A stretch of 43,282 bases of DNA, from assembly GCA_963765745.1 (NCBI GenBank), contig CAVXXM010000007.1, forward strand, positions 1 through 43,282. Reading direction: 5' to 3'. The DNA comes from JAHFPN01 sp963765745 (GTDB lineage Bacteria > Pseudomonadota > Alphaproteobacteria > Rhizobiales > Xanthobacteraceae). Shown piece after piece: positions 18,801 to 26,905 of the stretch. The stretch's first letter is position 1; every line of letters starts with the position of its first letter. Under the pieces are notes generated by a model. It did no database searches. It saw only the letters and a program-made list of their open reading frames with translations, and had not been told where the DNA came from. The translations under genes were made by a program, and so were the position numbers.

Positions 18801-19385
18801 GATCAGGGCGCCAAGGCGGCGCGCGGCCTCGGCCTCGGTCTTTCGATCGTGGAACGCATCGCCCGCATCCTCGATCACAAGATCGGCCTGCGCTCGGCGC
18901 CCGGCAAAGGCTCGACATTCTCCGTCGAAGTGCCTGTCGCGGCCGCGGTCGCCGGCAAGGCCGCCGCACGGCCCGCGGCGGCGGTCCCGGCGACACCGCT
19001 CGAGGGCATTATCGTGCTCTGCATCGAAAACGAGCCGCAAGTACTGGCCGGCATGGAAGCGCTGTTGTCGAGATGGGGCACGCATGTGCTCGGCGCATCC
19101 GATCTCGAAGCGGCGCTTGCCCTGATCAAAAAGAGCGGTGTGCGGCCCGACGTGCTGCTCATCGATTATCACCTGGATGAGGGCAACGGCGTCGAGGCCA
19201 TCGTCCGGCTCCGGCAGGATTTCGGAGCGGACCTGCCGGCGGTGCTGATCACCGCCGACCGTAGCCCGCAGGTACGCGAGCATGCGCGTACGATCGATGT
19301 TCTCGTGCTGAACAAGCCGGTTAAGCCCGCGGCGCTCCGCGCCTTCCTCGCGCAATGGCGCGTTGCGCGCCCTGCGGCCGAGTAG
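15855..19385 (+). CDS. Hybrid histidine kinase with sodium:solute symporter domain (CrbS-like)
   Basis: A 1176-aa membrane kinase. Residues 1 to about 490 are an SLC5/PutP-like symporter domain with about 12-13 membrane helices. A PAS domain lies at about 650-760 (LDHVRQGIAVFDKDLQLICW) and a short coiled coil at 775-810. The HisKA box is ASHDILQPLNAAR with phospho-acceptor His821, and the ATPase domain has NLVSNAVKYT and DTGLGIP. A C-terminal receiver has Asp1104 (LLIDYHLD). The start at 15855 follows AGGAG. SLC5-kinases of the CrbS type control acetate use (acs, actP) in Vibrio and Pseudomonas, and MctS controls monocarboxylate transport in Rhizobium. The LuxR regulator and symporter next door fit that role. 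Substrate not provable here. Confidence 0.88.
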   Translation: MLQGWVVVGIALAYIGFLFAVASYGDRRRARWGTRGSRPLIYPLTLAVYCTSWTFFGSVGFATKNGLDFLTIYLGPILMIGLGYPLILKMLRLAKTQNITSIADFIAARYGKSQLVAAIVTLVAVIGAVPYIALQLKAVSSSLLTILGPQQISVSSIPVVGDLALLVAVTMAAFAVLFGTRHIDATEHQEGLMLAIATESLIKLVAFLVVGIFVTFFLFDGPRDLLARAAAKGDILPVFFDGINPATWITMTLLSFLAIVLLPRQFHVTVVENNDETDVRRAAWLFPLYLVLINLFVVPIAIAGLVLFPKGSVDSDMFVLALPLSAGAESMALLAFIGGLSAATAMVIVESIAVSIMVSNDIVVPLILRGRGIGTVLGQGANREDMGKLLLRSRRFAIFGVLLLAYLYYHTAGEAQLVQIGLLSFAAVAQFGPAFFGGLFWQGATARGAIAGLAIGVGVWAYTLLLPSFVATGILDRTILDFGLFGIQDLRPQALFGIDAAPLTHGVLWSLGLNVLAFIGVSLVTSATPIERMQASVFVRSESAPMAPGFRLWRSSVTVGELGATVSRYLGEERTRRSFESFAQTRRLSLEPASEADIHLLRYAEHILASAIGGASSRLVLSLLLRKGAVSPKAALKLLDDASAAIQYNREILQSALDHVRQGIAVFDKDLQLICWNREFGEMFDLPPDLVRVGVGLDQILRRTADRGDFGPGPVEHLVADRIERYTTRTESFLERLPMRGIVVEARSNPMPDGGFVVTYTDITPTVEAAEALERANENLERRVHERTEELTRLNQALARAKSEADEANISKTRFLAAASHDILQPLNAARLYATSLVERKSMGEDAKLASNIDASLEAVEEILGALLDISRLDTGAMKPDLSSFAIDEILSQLEVEYAPLAADKGLKLTFIPSSLAVRTDRRLLRRLLQNLVSNAVKYTPKGRVLVGCRRRRGRVRIEITDTGLGIPTSKQKIVFKEFQRLDQGAKAARGLGLGLSIVERIARILDHKIGLRSAPGKGSTFSVEVPVAAAVAGKAAARPAAAVPATPLEGIIVLCIENEPQVLAGMEALLSRWGTHVLGASDLEAALALIKKSGVRPDVLLIDYHLDEGNGVEAIVRLRQDFGADLPAVLITADRSPQVREHARTIDVLVLNKPVKPAALRAFLAQWRVARPAAE

Positions 19386-19399
19386 GCTCGCTCAATCGG

Positions 19400-20068
19400 T
19401 CAACTGACCGGCTGCGACCACTGTCCGACTTCGATCTTCGACGCCGCGATCACCGCCTGCGTCCGGCTTTCGACTCCGAGCTTCTGCAGGATCGCCGAGA
19501 CGTGCGCCTTCACCGTCGCCTCGGATACGTCAAGCTCGTAGGCGATTTGCTTATTGAGCAGCCCTTCCGACAGCATCATCAACACCCGCACCTGCTGCGG
19601 CGTGAGCGTCGAGAGCCGCTGCACCAGATCGCGCGTCGCCTTGTCGGAGCCTGCGGAAAGATCGACGTCGGGCGGCGTCCACACTTCTCCCGCCAGCACC
19701 TGGCGAATCGCCTCGCGCATGATATCGACGCTGAGCGTCTTGGGCAGGAAACCGGACGCGCCGAATTCCATGCAGTGCCGGATGACGTCCGGCTCCACGG
19801 TCGCCGAGACGACGACCACTGGAACGCCGGGAAACTGCGCCCGCAAATAAAGCAGACCGGAAAAGCCGCGCACGCCCGGCATCGCAAGATCAAGCAGCAC
19901 GAGATCCATGTCCGCTTCGCGCTCGAGCAATTTCTGCAATTCGTCGAAGCCGCCCGCTTCGTAGATTTTCGCCGCGCTGAACTGCGCCGATACCGCGGCC
20001 TTCAGCGCGCCGCGGAATAGCGGATGGTCGTCGGCGATGACGAAGCGGTAGGGCGCGGACGCTTCCAA
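19400..20068 (-). CDS. LuxR/NarL-type response regulator (CrbR-like)
   Basis: A 222-aa protein with a receiver domain (DDHPLFRGAL; phospho-acceptor Asp60 in LVLLDLAMPG; Lys near 110 in GFLPKTLS) and a C-terminal LuxR-type helix-turn-helix (LTPQQVRVLMMLSEGLLNKQIAYELDVSEATVKAHV). The start is TTG at 20068, chosen because GGGAGG lies 8 nt upstream and the receiver begins a few residues later; the longer frame has no such support. It is convergent with the symporter-kinase gene (14 nt between stops) and divergent from DUF4212, so it is the likely output of that kinase and activator of the transporter. Confidence 0.88.
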   Translation of the reverse strand: MEASAPYRFVIADDHPLFRGALKAAVSAQFSAAKIYEAGGFDELQKLLEREADMDLVLLDLAMPGVRGFSGLLYLRAQFPGVPVVVVSATVEPDVIRHCMEFGASGFLPKTLSVDIMREAIRQVLAGEVWTPPDVDLSAGSDKATRDLVQRLSTLTPQQVRVLMMLSEGLLNKQIAYELDVSEATVKAHVSAILQKLGVESRTQAVIAASKIEVGQWSQPVS

Positions 20069-20315
20069 GGAACCAACCTCCCTGCCCTGCGCGGGCGGTG
20101 CGGGGAATATAGCGCAGCCCAAGCCATTTCTTCGGTCGTAAAGGAGCGCGCCTAAACCTCGAAAATCGGGGGACGGGGAGCATAGCTTTCGTCTTGCCAG
20201 GGTGCGATGCGGGACTGCGAGCGTGCGGTTCCGGTTCCCGCAGCACGAGAAAATCTCTAGCCGATTCAATCGCTTATTATCAAAGGGGGAGCCGAAAGTC
20301 GTATAGGGAGGCTGG

Positions 20316-20330
20316 TTAACGCGGTGTTAA
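20316..20330 (+). promoter_or_regulatory. Candidate CtrA binding site (TTAA-N7-TTAA)
   Basis: The sequence TTAA-CGCGGTG-TTAA is a perfect match to the full CtrA recognition motif of alphaproteobacteria. It lies 170 bp upstream of DUF4212 in a GC-rich genome where TTAA is rare. CtrA is the cell-cycle master regulator; binding here is inferred only from the motif. Confidence 0.5.
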
Positions 20331-20452
20331 TGTTTTGGGCAAGGACCCGCGCCGAAACGAAACGAAGCGTGGGCCGTGATTTTCGGAGGCGGCGCCTTTC
20401 GGTTCTTAGAAATCCGGCAGACGGCGTCTCCTCAACTCGAGGTAGGGGCGAT

Positions 20453-20470
20453 GCGGCACGGCTGTGCCGC
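20453..20470 (+). promoter_or_regulatory. Leader hairpin upstream of DUF4212
   Basis: A perfect inverted repeat GCGGCAC-GGCT-GTGCCGC, 30 nt before the DUF4212 start and 12 nt before its AGGAGG. It could form an RNA stem-loop that affects translation or stability, or be a protein operator. No T run follows. Confidence 0.45.
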
Positions 20471-20500
20471 GAGCCGCAGCGCATAGGAGGGCTTGAGCCA

Positions 20501-20764
20501 ATGTCAAAAGAAAACGACGAAGCGCACTGGCAGAAGACGACCAGGCTGATGTTCATCCATCTCGGGGTCTGGGTCTTCTTCGGCTACATCATCCACATGT
20601 TCGTCAACCAGCTGAACTTGATCACCATTCCGGTGCTCAAATTCCCGCTCGGCTTCTACATGGCCGCGCAAGGCTCGCTGATCGTGTTCGTGGTCATGCT
20701 GTTCATGTTCGCCAGACAGCAGGACAAGATCGACCGCGAATTCGGCGTGGCCGAAGACGACTGA
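20501..20764 (+). CDS. DUF4212 small membrane subunit
   Basis: An 87-aa inner-membrane protein with two hydrophobic helices (residues about 16-36 and 48-68) and a charged C-terminus. It is recognised as DUF4212, a family placed directly before SLC5 symporters, much as DUF485 proteins precede actP. The start at 20501 has AGGAGG 11 nt upstream, and the protein begins MSKENDEAHWQKT as in homologues. It ends 13 nt before the symporter gene, so it is co-transcribed with it. It is thought to be an accessory subunit; the exact role is unknown. Confidence 0.88.
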   Translation: MSKENDEAHWQKTTRLMFIHLGVWVFFGYIIHMFVNQLNLITIPVLKFPLGFYMAAQGSLIVFVVMLFMFARQQDKIDREFGVAEDD

Positions 20765-20777
20765 GGGGGAACAGAAA

Positions 20778-22775
20778 ATGGCTACTCAAACTACATCTGC
20801 GGATGCCTTCTATAAACAGCTAGGACGGATGTACGGTACCTATACCGGCACCTTCATCGGCTTCATCCTCCTCCTCGCGCTCTTCGAATATATCGGCGTA
20901 CCAAACCGGGTCATCGGTTACCTGTTCGTGTTCTTCACGCTCGCGGTCTACGCGATCATCGGCGTGATGACGCGCACGGCGCAGGTTTCCGAGTATTATG
21001 TCGCCGGCCGGCGCGTGCCGGCCTTCTACAACGGCATGGCGACCGGCGCCGACTGGATGTCGGCGGCGAGCTTCATCGGCATGGCCGGCACGTTGTTCCT
21101 GTTCGGCTATGACGGCATCGCCTGGGTGCTCGGCTGGACCGGCGGCTTCGTGCTGGTGTCGATCCTGATCGGACCGTACCTGCGCAAGTTCGGCGCCTAT
21201 ACCGTACCCGACTTCATGTCGTACCGGTTCGGCGGTAACTTCGCCCGCTTCCTGGCGGTGGTCGTGCTGGTGGCCGCGTCCTTCACCTATGTGACGGCGC
21301 AGATCTACGGCACCGGCATCATCGCCTCGCGCTTCCTCGGCATGCCCTTCGAGCTCGCTGTGTTCGCCGGGCTGGTCGGCATTCTGGCCTGCGCGATGCT
21401 CGGCGGCATGCGCGCGGTGACCTGGACGCAGATCGCCCAGTACATCGTGCTGATCATCGCCTACCTGACGCCGATCGTGATCCTGTCCACCAAGCGTTAT
21501 GGGATTCCGATCCCCGAGCTCACCTACGGGACGGCGATCGCGGAAATCACGGTCCGCGAAGCACAGATGGTGAAGGACGGGCTTGCGATACTGTGCACGG
21601 CCGCCTCATGTCCGGCCGGCTCGCTCAAGCCGCACATCCAACCCTTCATCAACTACAGCCCGCTCAACTACTTCGGCATCATCTTCTGCATGATGGTGGG
21701 CACGGCTTCGCTGCCGCACATCCTGATGCGCTACTTCACCACCCCGTCGGTGCGTGAAGCGCGCCAGTCCGTGGCATGGTCGCTGCTCTTCATCTTCCTG
21801 CTCTACTTCTCGGCGCCGGCCTACGCGGCGTTCTCGAAGCTGGAGCTCTACACCAACATCATCGGCCGGGACGTCACGCAGATCCGGCCTTGGATGTTCA
21901 CCTGGGGCGAGCTTGGACTGATCCAGATCTGCGGCAAGAACGCCGCAAGTCTCGATGCTGTCGTTGCTGCCTGTAAGGCAATCGCCGGTCATCCCGGCAT
22001 CCTCCGGCTGCAGGACTTCGTGATCAATACGGACGTGATCGTGCTCTCCACCCCGGAGATCGCGGGCCTTCCGTACGTGATCTCGGGCCTGGTCGCGGCC
22101 GGCGGCCTCGCGGCGGCGCTTTCCACCGCCGACGGGCTGCTGCTCGCCATCGCCAACGCTTTGAGCCACGACATCTATTACAAGATGCTCAGCCCGAACG
22201 CGCCGACCATGCGTCGGCTCACGGTCGCGCGGGTGCTCTTGTTCTTCGTCGCCGTGGCTGCGGCTGCCACTGCCTCGACCAGACCGACCGACATCATAGC
22301 CATGGTGGGCTGGGCATTCTCGCTCGCGATGGCCGGGAACTTCCCGACCCTCGTCATGGGCATCTGGTGGAAGCGTGCGACGACTGCAGGCGCAGTAAGC
22401 GGAATGATCGCGGGATTCGGCCTCTGCATCTTCTACCTCGTCGTCACCCGCTACTTCCCGGGCTTCGGCGTGAAGTATGCCGGCATGACCTCCCTGTTGA
22501 GCCCGATCACCGGCGCACCGCTGGTCGACATCGCGAAAGCCATGGCGCTTCCGAACGCCATGGAGAACTTCCCGACGCTCGCCCACCCGATGGCCAACAA
22601 GGTCGGATGGTTCGACCTCAACAACATCAACTGCGGATTGTTGGGGATGCCACTCGGCTTCGCGGTGATCTACGTGGTCAGCCTCATGGGCAAAGAGCCG
22701 TCGAAGGAAATGCAAGCCTTCGTCGACGAGATCCGCAAGCCGCGCGGCCGGACGGTCCTGCAAGAGAAGGACTGA
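20778..22775 (+). CDS. Sodium:solute symporter, SLC5 family (acetate/monocarboxylate type)
   Basis: A 665-aa polytopic inner-membrane transporter of the SSS/SLC5 family, in the subgroup accompanied by DUF4212. About 13 helices are visible. Conserved segments include YYVAGRRVPAFYNGMATGADWMSAASF, which holds the sodium-site region, and GGLAAALSTADGLLLAIANALSHD. An extended loop at residues about 250-290 contains a CTAASCPAGS segment and a second loop near 385-405 has further Cys residues, as is common in this subgroup. The ribosome site is GAGGGGGA. Acetate, propionate or pyruvate are likely substrates given the CrbS/CrbR-like regulators nearby; this is inferred. A strong terminator follows. 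Confidence 0.88.
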   Translation: MATQTTSADAFYKQLGRMYGTYTGTFIGFILLLALFEYIGVPNRVIGYLFVFFTLAVYAIIGVMTRTAQVSEYYVAGRRVPAFYNGMATGADWMSAASFIGMAGTLFLFGYDGIAWVLGWTGGFVLVSILIGPYLRKFGAYTVPDFMSYRFGGNFARFLAVVVLVAASFTYVTAQIYGTGIIASRFLGMPFELAVFAGLVGILACAMLGGMRAVTWTQIAQYIVLIIAYLTPIVILSTKRYGIPIPELTYGTAIAEITVREAQMVKDGLAILCTAASCPAGSLKPHIQPFINYSPLNYFGIIFCMMVGTASLPHILMRYFTTPSVREARQSVAWSLLFIFLLYFSAPAYAAFSKLELYTNIIGRDVTQIRPWMFTWGELGLIQICGKNAASLDAVVAACKAIAGHPGILRLQDFVINTDVIVLSTPEIAGLPYVISGLVAAGGLAAALSTADGLLLAIANALSHDIYYKMLSPNAPTMRRLTVARVLLFFVAVAAAATASTRPTDIIAMVGWAFSLAMAGNFPTLVMGIWWKRATTAGAVSGMIAGFGLCIFYLVVTRYFPGFGVKYAGMTSLLSPITGAPLVDIAKAMALPNAMENFPTLAHPMANKVGWFDLNNINCGLLGMPLGFAVIYVVSLMGKEPSKEMQAFVDEIRKPRGRTVLQEKD

Positions 22776-22798
22776 CCCCTTCCCGGGCTAAAAAAGCA

Positions 22799-22827
22799 GG
22801 CGGGGTCCTCCGGGACCCCGCCTTTTT
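22799..22827 (+). terminator. Rho-independent terminator after the symporter
   Basis: A 10-bp perfect stem GGCGGGGTCC / GGACCCCGCC with a 4-nt loop is followed by TTTTT. It lies 24 nt after the symporter stop and closes the DUF4212-symporter operon. Confidence 0.92.
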
Positions 22828-22889
22828 CTTTGTCTTTCCCTTCGGGGCGCGAACGTGCTTGAACCGGCACGCAAACGAGTGAGACAGCC

Positions 22890-23207
22890 GTGAGCTCGAA
22901 TCCCTTCATCGCCCAATGGTGGTTCCACCTGCCGAACTTCGTTCTGGCGGCGCTGATGTACACGATGCTCGGGCGCTTCGTTTTGAGCTTTATCTTCCAA
23001 CCGGAATCCACCAATTACATTTGGCGTGCGTTCATATGGCTCACGGAGCCGGTCCTGCGCGCGGTCCGCCTCGTGACTCCGCTCGCGGTGCCGCACATGC
23101 TGGTGCTGCTGTTCGCCTCCGTATGGCTGCTCGCCGCGCGGGTCGCCCTGCTCATTCTGTTCGCCAGCGTCGGGCAAATGCCGACCGCCGGAGTGACCCC
23201 GCAATGA
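22890..23207 (+). CDS. YggT-like small membrane protein
   Basis: A 105-aa inner-membrane protein with two to three helices. The middle segment YIWRAFIWLTEPVLRAVRLVTP matches the hallmark of YggT-family proteins (a loop with TEP and a basic amphipathic stretch), a family linked to cell-envelope or division functions in other bacteria. The start is GTG 22890. Its stop overlaps the next gene's ATG as ATGA, so the two are translationally coupled. Confidence 0.72.
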   Translation: MSSNPFIAQWWFHLPNFVLAALMYTMLGRFVLSFIFQPESTNYIWRAFIWLTEPVLRAVRLVTPLAVPHMLVLLFASVWLLAARVALLILFASVGQMPTAGVTPQ

Positions 23208-23524
23208 GCACCCGGTCCTATGTGATCGCGATCGTGCTGTTCGCCACCGTCAACGGCATCTTCTCGCCTTGGCTCGTCGGCATGTTTCCGTTCGTATTCG
23301 TGCTGATGCCGGCTTTCTTCCTCACCAGCCTCAGCGTGCTCCTGTTCATCTCCTCGATCCTGTTTGCGACCATCACCCTGATCCTCGGCGGCATCCCGGC
23401 CGCGCTTTACGAGCGCTGGAGCGGCGCGAAGGAGCCGACCGAAGTCTCCATGTGGCTTTGGCTCGCCGGCGTCGGGTTGCTCACCTTGCCGGCGGTGGCC
23501 AATTTCTTCCAGTTCGGCCTATAG
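23204..23524 (+). CDS. Small three-helix membrane protein
   Basis: A 106-aa very hydrophobic protein with three to four predicted membrane helices and only short loops (ERWSGAKEPTE is the one polar stretch). I do not recognise a family. It is coupled by an ATGA overlap to the YggT-like gene, suggesting the two act together in the inner membrane. Its ATG at 23204 has no separate strong ribosome site, which fits re-initiation after the upstream stop. Confidence 0.7.
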   Translation: MSTRSYVIAIVLFATVNGIFSPWLVGMFPFVFVLMPAFFLTSLSVLLFISSILFATITLILGGIPAALYERWSGAKEPTEVSMWLWLAGVGLLTLPAVANFFQFGL

Positions 23525-23650
23525 GGCCCATCCCAAATCTTTGTGAGAACCGGGTCCTGGCACAGTGCGCCCCCTCGCCAACCCGGCACGCCCGTTGCAT
23601 TATCGACCACGACGAAGCGGTCCGCCGGGCCGCGCCCGGCGGAGAGCCGC

Positions 23651-24031
23651 ATGGAAGAAATGCGCAAGGTCGCCTTCGCGTCGGTCGCCCGCGCCTGCGG
23701 CTTCGGCATGCTCGCCATCATCTGCGTCATGGTCGGCATGAGCTTCGACCCGCGCGCCGTGTTTCAGGCCGGCGGCATCCTTACCCTGTTAATGGTGTTC
23801 ATTCTGGTCCTGAAGGCGCGCTATGCGCTGACGCAGAACTACAAGCGCACCGAAATGTGGCTCTATCTGCCCAAGGATTTCCGGCCGCCGGAAGCCTACG
23901 CGCAATGGGCGGCTTCGACCGTGTTGCGCGACGCCTATTTCACCTACGCGATGTACACCGCGCTGATCTCGATCGTGATGTGGGCGCTGGCGCTCCTGGT
24001 GGCGGCGAGCGGGCTGGCGTCGCGCTACTAG
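23651..24031 (+). CDS. Two-helix membrane protein of unknown function
   Basis: A 126-aa protein with hydrophobic segments around residues 14-34 and 38-54, plus a C-terminal helix near 95-122. Between them is a conserved-looking soluble part with NYKRTEMWLYLPKDFRPPEAYAQW, which suggests a real gene. No named family recognised. It starts at ATG 23651; an ATG four codons on is an alternative. A 126-nt gap separates it from the preceding pair, so it may have its own promoter. It is convergent with the exported protein gene at 24033, only 1 nt apart. Confidence 0.7.
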   Translation: MEEMRKVAFASVARACGFGMLAIICVMVGMSFDPRAVFQAGGILTLLMVFILVLKARYALTQNYKRTEMWLYLPKDFRPPEAYAQWAASTVLRDAYFTYAMYTALISIVMWALALLVAASGLASRY

Positions 24032-24032
24032 C

Positions 24033-24569
24033 TCAGATGCGGCCCGGCTCCGATTCCTGCCGCAACTTGTCCACCATCGTGAGAAAGCGGCGGAACAACC
24101 CTTCGAGATAACGCATTGCCCGCTCGACTTCCTCGTCGCCCGGCCAATGCGGCGAGGGCTTCACCGCCGAAGGCGGCACCGATTGCGGCGGAACCGGCGG
24201 CGCGGGCTCGGCTTCCGGCTTTTGTGCTTCCGCCGCGGCACGCCGCGCAAGCTCCGCTTCCAGCGCCGCGATCTTGCCCGCGAGCCGCGCGATCTCGGCC
24301 TCGTAGGCGGCCCGGTCGTCGGCCACCGTCTCGCAGCTCCAGGTCGGCCCGCGCCGGCGGCAGTGCGATACCTGGCCGGTGCGGCTGTCGAGCCGCATCA
24401 GCCCGTCGATCACCGGATTGAACGTGTAGCGGCCGATCTCGCCGCCGCTCGGCACGGGCGGGATGATCCGCTCGCCGGTCGCGGCATCTTGCGCCGACGC
24501 AGCCGGCGAAAGCACGACCGCAGTCACCACGAGCAGCAGGCGCAACGAAGCGCTCGGAGATCGGATCAT
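24033..24569 (-). CDS. Exported protein with coiled coil and Pro-rich segment
   Basis: A 178-aa protein. A signal peptide covers residues 1-26 (SLRLLLVVTAVVLSPAASA, cleavage after ASA). A compact region follows with RLDSRTGQVSHCRRRGPTWSCETV and two cysteines that could form a disulfide. Next come a coiled coil (AEIARLAGKIAALEAELARR), a Pro/Ala linker, and an amphipathic C-terminus with EVERAMRYLEGLFRRFLTMV. Proteins of this shape are common in Rhizobiales; function unknown, probably periplasmic. It lies 63 nt downstream of the fadJ-like gene on the same strand but seems unrelated in function. Confidence 0.7.
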   Translation of the reverse strand: MIRSPSASLRLLLVVTAVVLSPAASAQDAATGERIIPPVPSGGEIGRYTFNPVIDGLMRLDSRTGQVSHCRRRGPTWSCETVADDRAAYEAEIARLAGKIAALEAELARRAAAEAQKPEAEPAPPVPPQSVPPSAVKPSPHWPGDEEVERAMRYLEGLFRRFLTMVDKLRQESEPGRI

Positions 24570-24632
24570 GGCTCAACTCCCACTAGCCGAGAGCATCGAT
24601 CCTAACCCAAACCGGGGCCCAAATGCAGCCGC

Positions 24633-26848
24633 TCAGGCGGCGCGCTTGCCCGCGGCCGGCGCGAAGCGGCCATAGAAGGTCTCGCCCTTTTTCGCCATCT
24701 CGAGCAGCAGCGGCGACGGTGCGAAGCGCGGTCCGTAGCGGCCCGCCAGCCGCTCGCACAGCGCCACGAAATTCGCCACCCCCATGCCGTCGATATAGGA
24801 GAGCGTGCCTCCGGTGAACGGAGCATAGCCGAAGCCGAGAATCGAGCCGACGTCCGCGTCGCGCACGTCGGTGATAACGCCCTCCTCGACGCAGCGCGCG
24901 CTCTCCAGCGCCTGGATGCCGAGGAAGCGTTGCTTCAGCGTCTCGACGTCGAAGGTCTCCGCCGGCCGCGGCTGCGCCAGCGAGCTCGGCGAGGCCGGGC
25001 CACAAACGCTTCGGCCCCGTCTCCGGATAGTCGTAGAAGCCCTTGCCGTTCTTGCGCCCGTTGCGGCCGCGCTTGACCACCATTTCCTCGAGCAAGCGCC
25101 TCCTGGCGCGGATCGATCAGCTCGGAGCCGAGATCCTTCTTGGTGGCCTGGAGGATTTTCCAGGCCAGATCGACGGCGACCTCGTCGTTGAGCGAAAGCG
25201 GCCCCACCGGCATGCCGGCCATGCGGCCGACATTCTCGACCATCGGCGCCGGCACACCCTCGGTGAGCATCAGGTGGCCTTCGCGAATATAGGTGCCGAC
25301 CACGCGCGAGGTGTAGAAGCCGCGCGAATCGTTGACCACGATCGGCGTCTTCTTGATCGCGCGCACGTAATCGAGCGCGACCGCGAGCGCCTCGTCGCCG
25401 GTCTTCTTGCCCATGATCAGCTCGACCAGCATCATCTTTTCGACCGGCGAGAAGAAATGCACGCCGATGAAGCGGTCCGGCCGCTTGGAAAGTTCGGCCA
25501 GCGACGTGATCGGCAAGGTCGAGGTATTGGAACCGAAAATGACCTTGTCGCCGAGCACGGCCTCGGCCTTCTTGACCGCCTCTTCCTTGACTTTGCGGTC
25601 CTCGAACACCGCCTCGATCACCAGATCCGCGCCCGCGATCGCGCCATAGTCCGGCGTGGCAACGATGCGCGCCAGAATGGCGTCCCGGTCTGGCGCCTTG
25701 ATGCGGCCCTTGGTAACCTGCTCGCCGAGCGTCTTCTCGACATGGGCCTTACCCTTATCGGCGCTGGCCTGATCGCGGTCGAGCAGCACCACTTCGATTC
25801 CGGCTTGCGCGGTTACGCTCGCGATACCCGCGCCCATGAAGCCGGCGCCCAGAATCGCGACTTTCTTCAGTTTCTTGGCCGGCACCGAGGCCGGCCGCCG
25901 CGCGCCCTTGTTCAGCTCCTGCATGGAGACGAACAGCGTGCGGATCATCGCCTGCGCTTCCTTGGAGCGCAGAATTTTCGCGAAATAGCGCGACTCGACG
26001 GTCAACGCCAGGGTCATCGGAAGCTGCAGGCCCTCGAACACGCACTGCAGGATCGCTTTGGCGGCCGGATAATTGTCATAGGTCTCGCGGCGATAGATGG
26101 CGTTGGCCGGCGGCCAGGTCATCATGCCTTGCTTGGAATAGACGATCCCGCCCGGCAGCTTGAAGCCTTCCACGTCCCACGGCTGCACGCCCTTGCCGCC
26201 GTTCTTGATCCAGGCCTTGGCGGTCTCGATCAGCTTGTCGGCCGGCACGATCTCATCGACGAGCTTCATCGCCTTGGCGCGATCGAGCCGTAGCAATTCG
26301 CCGCGGAACAAAAACTGCAGCGCGTCACCGGCCGGAATCATCCGCGGCACGCGTTGCGTGCCGCCCGCGCCGGGAAACAAGCCGACTTTGACTTCGGGAA
26401 GACCCACACGAGTCTTTTCGTTCTCCGACGCGATGCGGCGATGGCACGCCAGCGCCAGCTCGAACGCGCCGCCCGCGCAGGTGCCGTTGATCGCCGCGAC
26501 CCACGGCTTGCCGCTGGTCTCGAGGCGGCGATAATTCAGCGACATTTTCCGCGACTCGTCGAACACCATGCGGTTGGCTTCGATCTGGCCCTTGGCCTTC
26601 ACCACGTCCGCGAACATGCGCGACAGATTCTCGAGCATCGTAAGGTCGGCGCCGCCGGAGAACGCCTCCTTGCCGGAAGTGACCACCGCGCCCTTGATCG
26701 CCGGGTCGGTCGCGACCTTCTCGATGATCTGGCCGATCTCGTTGGTCACTTCCTGGGTGAAGACGTTCATCGAACGGCCCGGGCTGTCCCAGGTGATGAG
26801 CGCGATGCCGTCCGCGTCCACGTCGAGTTTGAAATTGACCCAGCTCAT
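24633..26848 (-). CDS. FadJ-like enoyl-CoA hydratase / 3-hydroxyacyl-CoA dehydrogenase (two frameshifts)
   Basis: A bifunctional beta-oxidation enzyme of about 737 aa when corrected. The N-terminal crotonase domain has FSGGADLTML and the oxyanion segment GTCAGGAFELALACH, with the catalytic Glu in LPEVKVGLFPGAGGTQR. The dehydrogenase domain has the NAD site LGAGFMGAGIA, the catalytic VHFFSPVEKM and NDSRGFYTSRV. Two single extra bases disrupt the C-terminal quarter: AA at 25094-25095 and CC at 24977-24978. Correcting both restores LLEEMVVKRGRNG...YPETGPKRLWPGLAEL, then ETFDVETLKQRFLGIQ...GFGYAPFTGG to the stop at 24633, and the length is 3n+2. Last gene of the MerR-led operon; GGGAGG precedes ATG 26848. 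Confidence 0.87.
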
Positions 26849-26905
26849 CGCACGCCTCCCGTAACTATTTGATCTCTATTGCGCTTTTGTAGCACTAGGC
26901 CTTGC

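Larger units (their letters stand above)
20069..20500. other. Divergent regulatory region between response regulator and DUF4212
   Basis: A 432-bp interval with no supported gene. It must hold the promoters for the regulator (leftward) and the DUF4212/symporter operon (rightward). It contains the TTAA-N7-TTAA site at 20316-20330 and the leader hairpin at 20453-20470, each listed separately. The short frame starting at 20324 that runs into DUF4212 lacks a ribosome site and is not taken as coding. Confidence 0.6.

Noticed and set aside
26860..26905. TTTGATCTCTATTG near 26869 as an FNR/FixK box
   Set aside because: The second half does not match ATCAA, and the site is inside the operon between the thiolase and fadJ-like genes.
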